From NCBI GenBank assembly GCA_951394045.1, contig OX595989.1, forward strand, positions 930,001 through 994,000: DNA of 64,000 bases, read 5' to 3'. This document shows, in pieces, positions 61,933-64,000 of this stretch (the stretch's first letter is position 1; the number at the start of each line of letters is the position of its first letter). The notes beneath the pieces are model-generated. The model saw nothing but the letters and a program-made list of their open reading frames with translations, was not told the origin of the DNA and did no database searches. A program made the translations under genes and the position numbers. The stretch is from Nitzschia sp. DOCU1 (lineage: Eukaryota > Bacillariophyta > Bacillariophyceae > Bacillariales > Bacillariaceae).

Positions 61933-63459
61933 TCAAGATATTTCAGGGTATAATTCTGGTATTCTCTTGATTGTCTCGGGCGATCCTCCCAGCCGCAGAT
62001 ACCCGGACGACTGATCCGCTGTACAATGGCCGAGAAAATACTCTTTATGGTAGCCACCTGTTTGTCCTTGCAAAATCCCTTCGTCTTTGGTCAGCTCGTA
62101 CAATTTGGATTCCAGGTCCCTTCGATACTCATGCCACACTCGTCTAGCTTCCATACACTGTTCGAAATGTACAATATCAACAGGCATGGCATTTTTCCGT
62201 GGGTATTCGTTCTTGGGGTCATCCGATTTGGTGGCTATACACGACCAAGGTTTGCGACAGGCCGTATAATGTATGCTGTATAGATCTTCAATCTCTGTAG
62301 TACGGCAGTCTTCGCAGGAACTACGGCCACTCAAGCATTTGCCTCGTTTCGTCACCATTGCACGAATCGCATTGTAGCGGCAGTTGTTGAGCTCGAGCCA
62401 TGTACCAGGGACATGCACGTCGTAGTAGTATGCCATGAGCCCTTGCATTGCCCTGGCGCCGATGAAACCGCCGTAGCCCATACCTGCCCATCCATTGGTA
62501 GGCTCAAAGCCTCCAACATAGTTTCCTTCCCGAATGATTGCAATCAGATTGTCAAAGTGTTTCTTTGATGGTTTGAGTACCCAGAACCCAGCTTGAAAGC
62601 CGGATTTGCGTCCTGGAAACGTGCTGGTATAATCCCGTGTGATCATGGCTTCAATATTGTCCGTCACAGGCCAGGGTTCCGTGCGATCCTCCCGTTCTAC
62701 ATTGGCGAGTGTCGCTTCGTCGGTCGCACCGAGCATGACATCAAAGACGGCATCCATAGGCTTTCGAAAGATGAAATCAATGTCTAGATGTACCACAATG
62801 GGTGCAGGAATGTGGTAGGCGTAGAGCTTGACAAATTCATGCACTCCACAGCAGTACTCTTTCTGAATGTTCTTTCGCAAATACTCGCCCTGAATCTCAG
62901 AGGCAAGAATAGGAGGATCTTTCACGAGAATCTTGAACCCCGCGTCTTGTAGGACGGGAGCACATTCTTTGGCTTGCGTATGAACAATAGCGTACATTTC
63001 ATAGTCATAGCGGCTGCCGCTTTGGGGGTAGTTACGGACGGAGTTTTGATGAATACTATGACGCAAAACAATGCTGGCATCTTGAAGGCCTGCCACCGAG
63101 GCGTGCCCTGATTTGTGATTATCCGTACATTCGATCAAAGACACAGCATATGCAATCTTGATGGGCGTAACGCCGTTCTTTTTGATGTCATTGGACAACT
63201 GAATCGACGAAGCTGACGATGACGAATGGCCTGGTGCTGTGTCCAGAGGTGAAGACTTGTGTCGAGAAGTTTTGGCCGCGAGAGCAGGGTGAAGCAAATA
63301 CTCATCAGAAGATGATGATATTGGACCGATAATGACAATAATCCCCAGCAATGTCAGAATAAGAGCGCCAACAAGGATTATAAGAGCATTGCCCGGCAAT
63401 CGTTGCGACGGCTTTCTTGCATTGATTGTGGAACGCGTTTGTGCGTTCAATCGAGCCAT
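61933..63459 (-). CDS. GT8-like type II membrane glycosyltransferase
   Basis: 508 residues from the ATG at 63459, chosen because it places a single hydrophobic anchor (LIILVGALILTLLGIIVIIG) about 25 residues from the N terminus, the standard Golgi type II layout; the open frame reaches 63654. A serine-rich stem follows. The catalytic part has VVHLDIDFIFRKPMD with a DxD metal-binding motif, GFQAGFWVLKPSKKHF, and a late GYHKEYFLGHC segment, as in GT8-type retaining transferases. Several cysteine pairs suggest lumenal disulphides. It probably uses a nucleotide sugar of the kind carried by the SLC35 transporters. Donor and acceptor are unknown. Confidence 0.82.
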   Translation of the reverse strand: MARLNAQTRSTINARKPSQRLPGNALIILVGALILTLLGIIVIIGPISSSSDEYLLHPALAAKTSRHKSSPLDTAPGHSSSSASSIQLSNDIKKNGVTPIKIAYAVSLIECTDNHKSGHASVAGLQDASIVLRHSIHQNSVRNYPQSGSRYDYEMYAIVHTQAKECAPVLQDAGFKILVKDPPILASEIQGEYLRKNIQKEYCCGVHEFVKLYAYHIPAPIVVHLDIDFIFRKPMDAVFDVMLGATDEATLANVEREDRTEPWPVTDNIEAMITRDYTSTFPGRKSGFQAGFWVLKPSKKHFDNLIAIIREGNYVGGFEPTNGWAGMGYGGFIGARAMQGLMAYYYDVHVPGTWLELNNCRYNAIRAMVTKRGKCLSGRSSCEDCRTTEIEDLYSIHYTACRKPWSCIATKSDDPKNEYPRKNAMPVDIVHFEQCMEARRVWHEYRRDLESKLYELTKDEGILQGQTGGYHKEYFLGHCTADQSSGYLRLGGSPETIKRIPELYPEIS

Positions 63460-63772
63460 TATGTACGGGAAGATATCGACGGCAACATGCCAACCCGATG
63501 TTGTGATCCCCTTCAAGGTGGTGCGGTGCTTGACAATAAGTTTGATGGAGCACATATCATGGTCGATTTCGAAATTTGGGGACATTGACTCATTGGACTG
63601 AATATCTGCACCTACCGCCTTTGCAAATTGCGTAGTACATAGCAATGGGCACACTACTACCTACTTTCGCACCTACTCCGTTCTGCCATTTAGTATAGAG
63701 TTCGTATTACATTTTTGTAGCCCACAAACGATTGCAACAAGAAATGCCGAAAGTCTTCTACCTTTCTACTCA
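63460..63772. other. Intergenic
   Basis: 313 bp between the glycosyltransferase start and the 3' end of the edge gene. The glycosyltransferase frame is open through part of it but without a good anchor context. Confidence 0.5.
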
Positions 63773-64000
63773 TTAGTTGGCGCAACCTAGCCTCTTGTTG
63801 ATCTTGTAGATTCGATCAAACGTCCATGCCTCATCTTTACGTGAGGATCGTTTCTTCTTGCTGGGACGAATAGCTCGGATCTGCACTCCATCTTCAGGAA
63901 CTGGAATAAGGGACTTTTCTCGCCATCGTATATCGCTTGCCCGTTCCATGTCGGTGACAACGGGAGAGACTAATTCGAGGTCTGGCACCTTGCGAGCCAA
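63773..64000 (-). CDS. C-terminal end of an unrecognised protein (5' part beyond window)
   Basis: A frame open at the right edge ends at a TAA at 63773 (75 codons visible). It has an aliphatic/charged segment (VPDLELVSPVVTDMERAS) and a basic cluster PSKKKRSSRKDEAWTFD near the end, ending INKRLGCAN. No family is recognised. It could be one exon of a longer gene. Confidence 0.5.
   Translation of the reverse strand: MARKVPDLELVSPVVTDMERASDIRWREKSLIPVPEDGVQIRAIRPSKKKRSSRKDEAWTFDRIYKINKRLGCAN

Overview
The window is nuclear DNA of a photosynthetic stramenopile, most probably a diatom. The evidence is: compact genes with few short introns (about 70-250 nt, GT-AG plus one GC-AG); secretory leaders followed by Phe-centred ASAFAP-like plastid-import motifs (THIC at 56875, a histidine phosphatase at 39718); a heat-shock-factor gene; a lysine/serine-rich secreted protein with a pentalysine-type KxxK cluster like those of silica-associated diatom proteins; and a THIC gene with a TPP aptamer just after its stop codon. 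I do not assign a species. All joins below were worked out by hand from splice consensus, phase and protein continuity; none has transcript support here.

Left part (1-17 kb): a DUF4386-family membrane protein cut by the window edge, a nucleotide-sugar transporter divergent from an unknown polytopic protein, an HSF-type regulator, and a five-exon ubiquitin-specific protease of about 3,075 residues (7152-16850, minus) with a Ubl domain and complete Cys and His boxes.

Centre (17-43 kb): a 1,941-residue disordered protein with an Ada1/TADA1-like C-terminal region, an armadillo-like protein, a DED1/DDX3 helicase containing a 6-nt microexon, tubulin cofactor B, a secreted beta-rich protein, an SVOP-like MFS transporter, DCP1, NSF, a plastid-type histidine phosphatase, a small acidic protein with repeated SFP motifs, and the Rab geranylgeranyltransferase beta subunit. 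The last is flanked by inverted copies of a 57-bp repeat, with a 636-bp terminal-inverted-repeat element between the gene and the outer copy.

Right part (45-64 kb): a second small SFP-motif protein, an isochorismatase-family hydrolase, BCD1 (box C/D snoRNP assembly), the silaffin-like protein, HAS1, a bestrophin-like channel, a second nucleotide-sugar transporter, THIC with its 3' TPP aptamer, tRNA-Val(AAC), a YbaK-like deacylase/DEDDy exonuclease fusion, a GT8-like Golgi-type glycosyltransferase, and the 3' end of an unrecognised gene.

The genes are mostly unrelated housekeeping functions with no operon logic. Themes that recur are RNA metabolism (DED1, HAS1, DCP1, BCD1, the YbaK-exonuclease) and the secretory pathway (NSF, RABGGTB, two nucleotide-sugar transporters, the glycosyltransferase). 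The most interesting items are the YbaK-exonuclease fusion, the silaffin-like protein, the THIC aptamer, the SFP-motif protein pair, and the repeat structures around RABGGTB.
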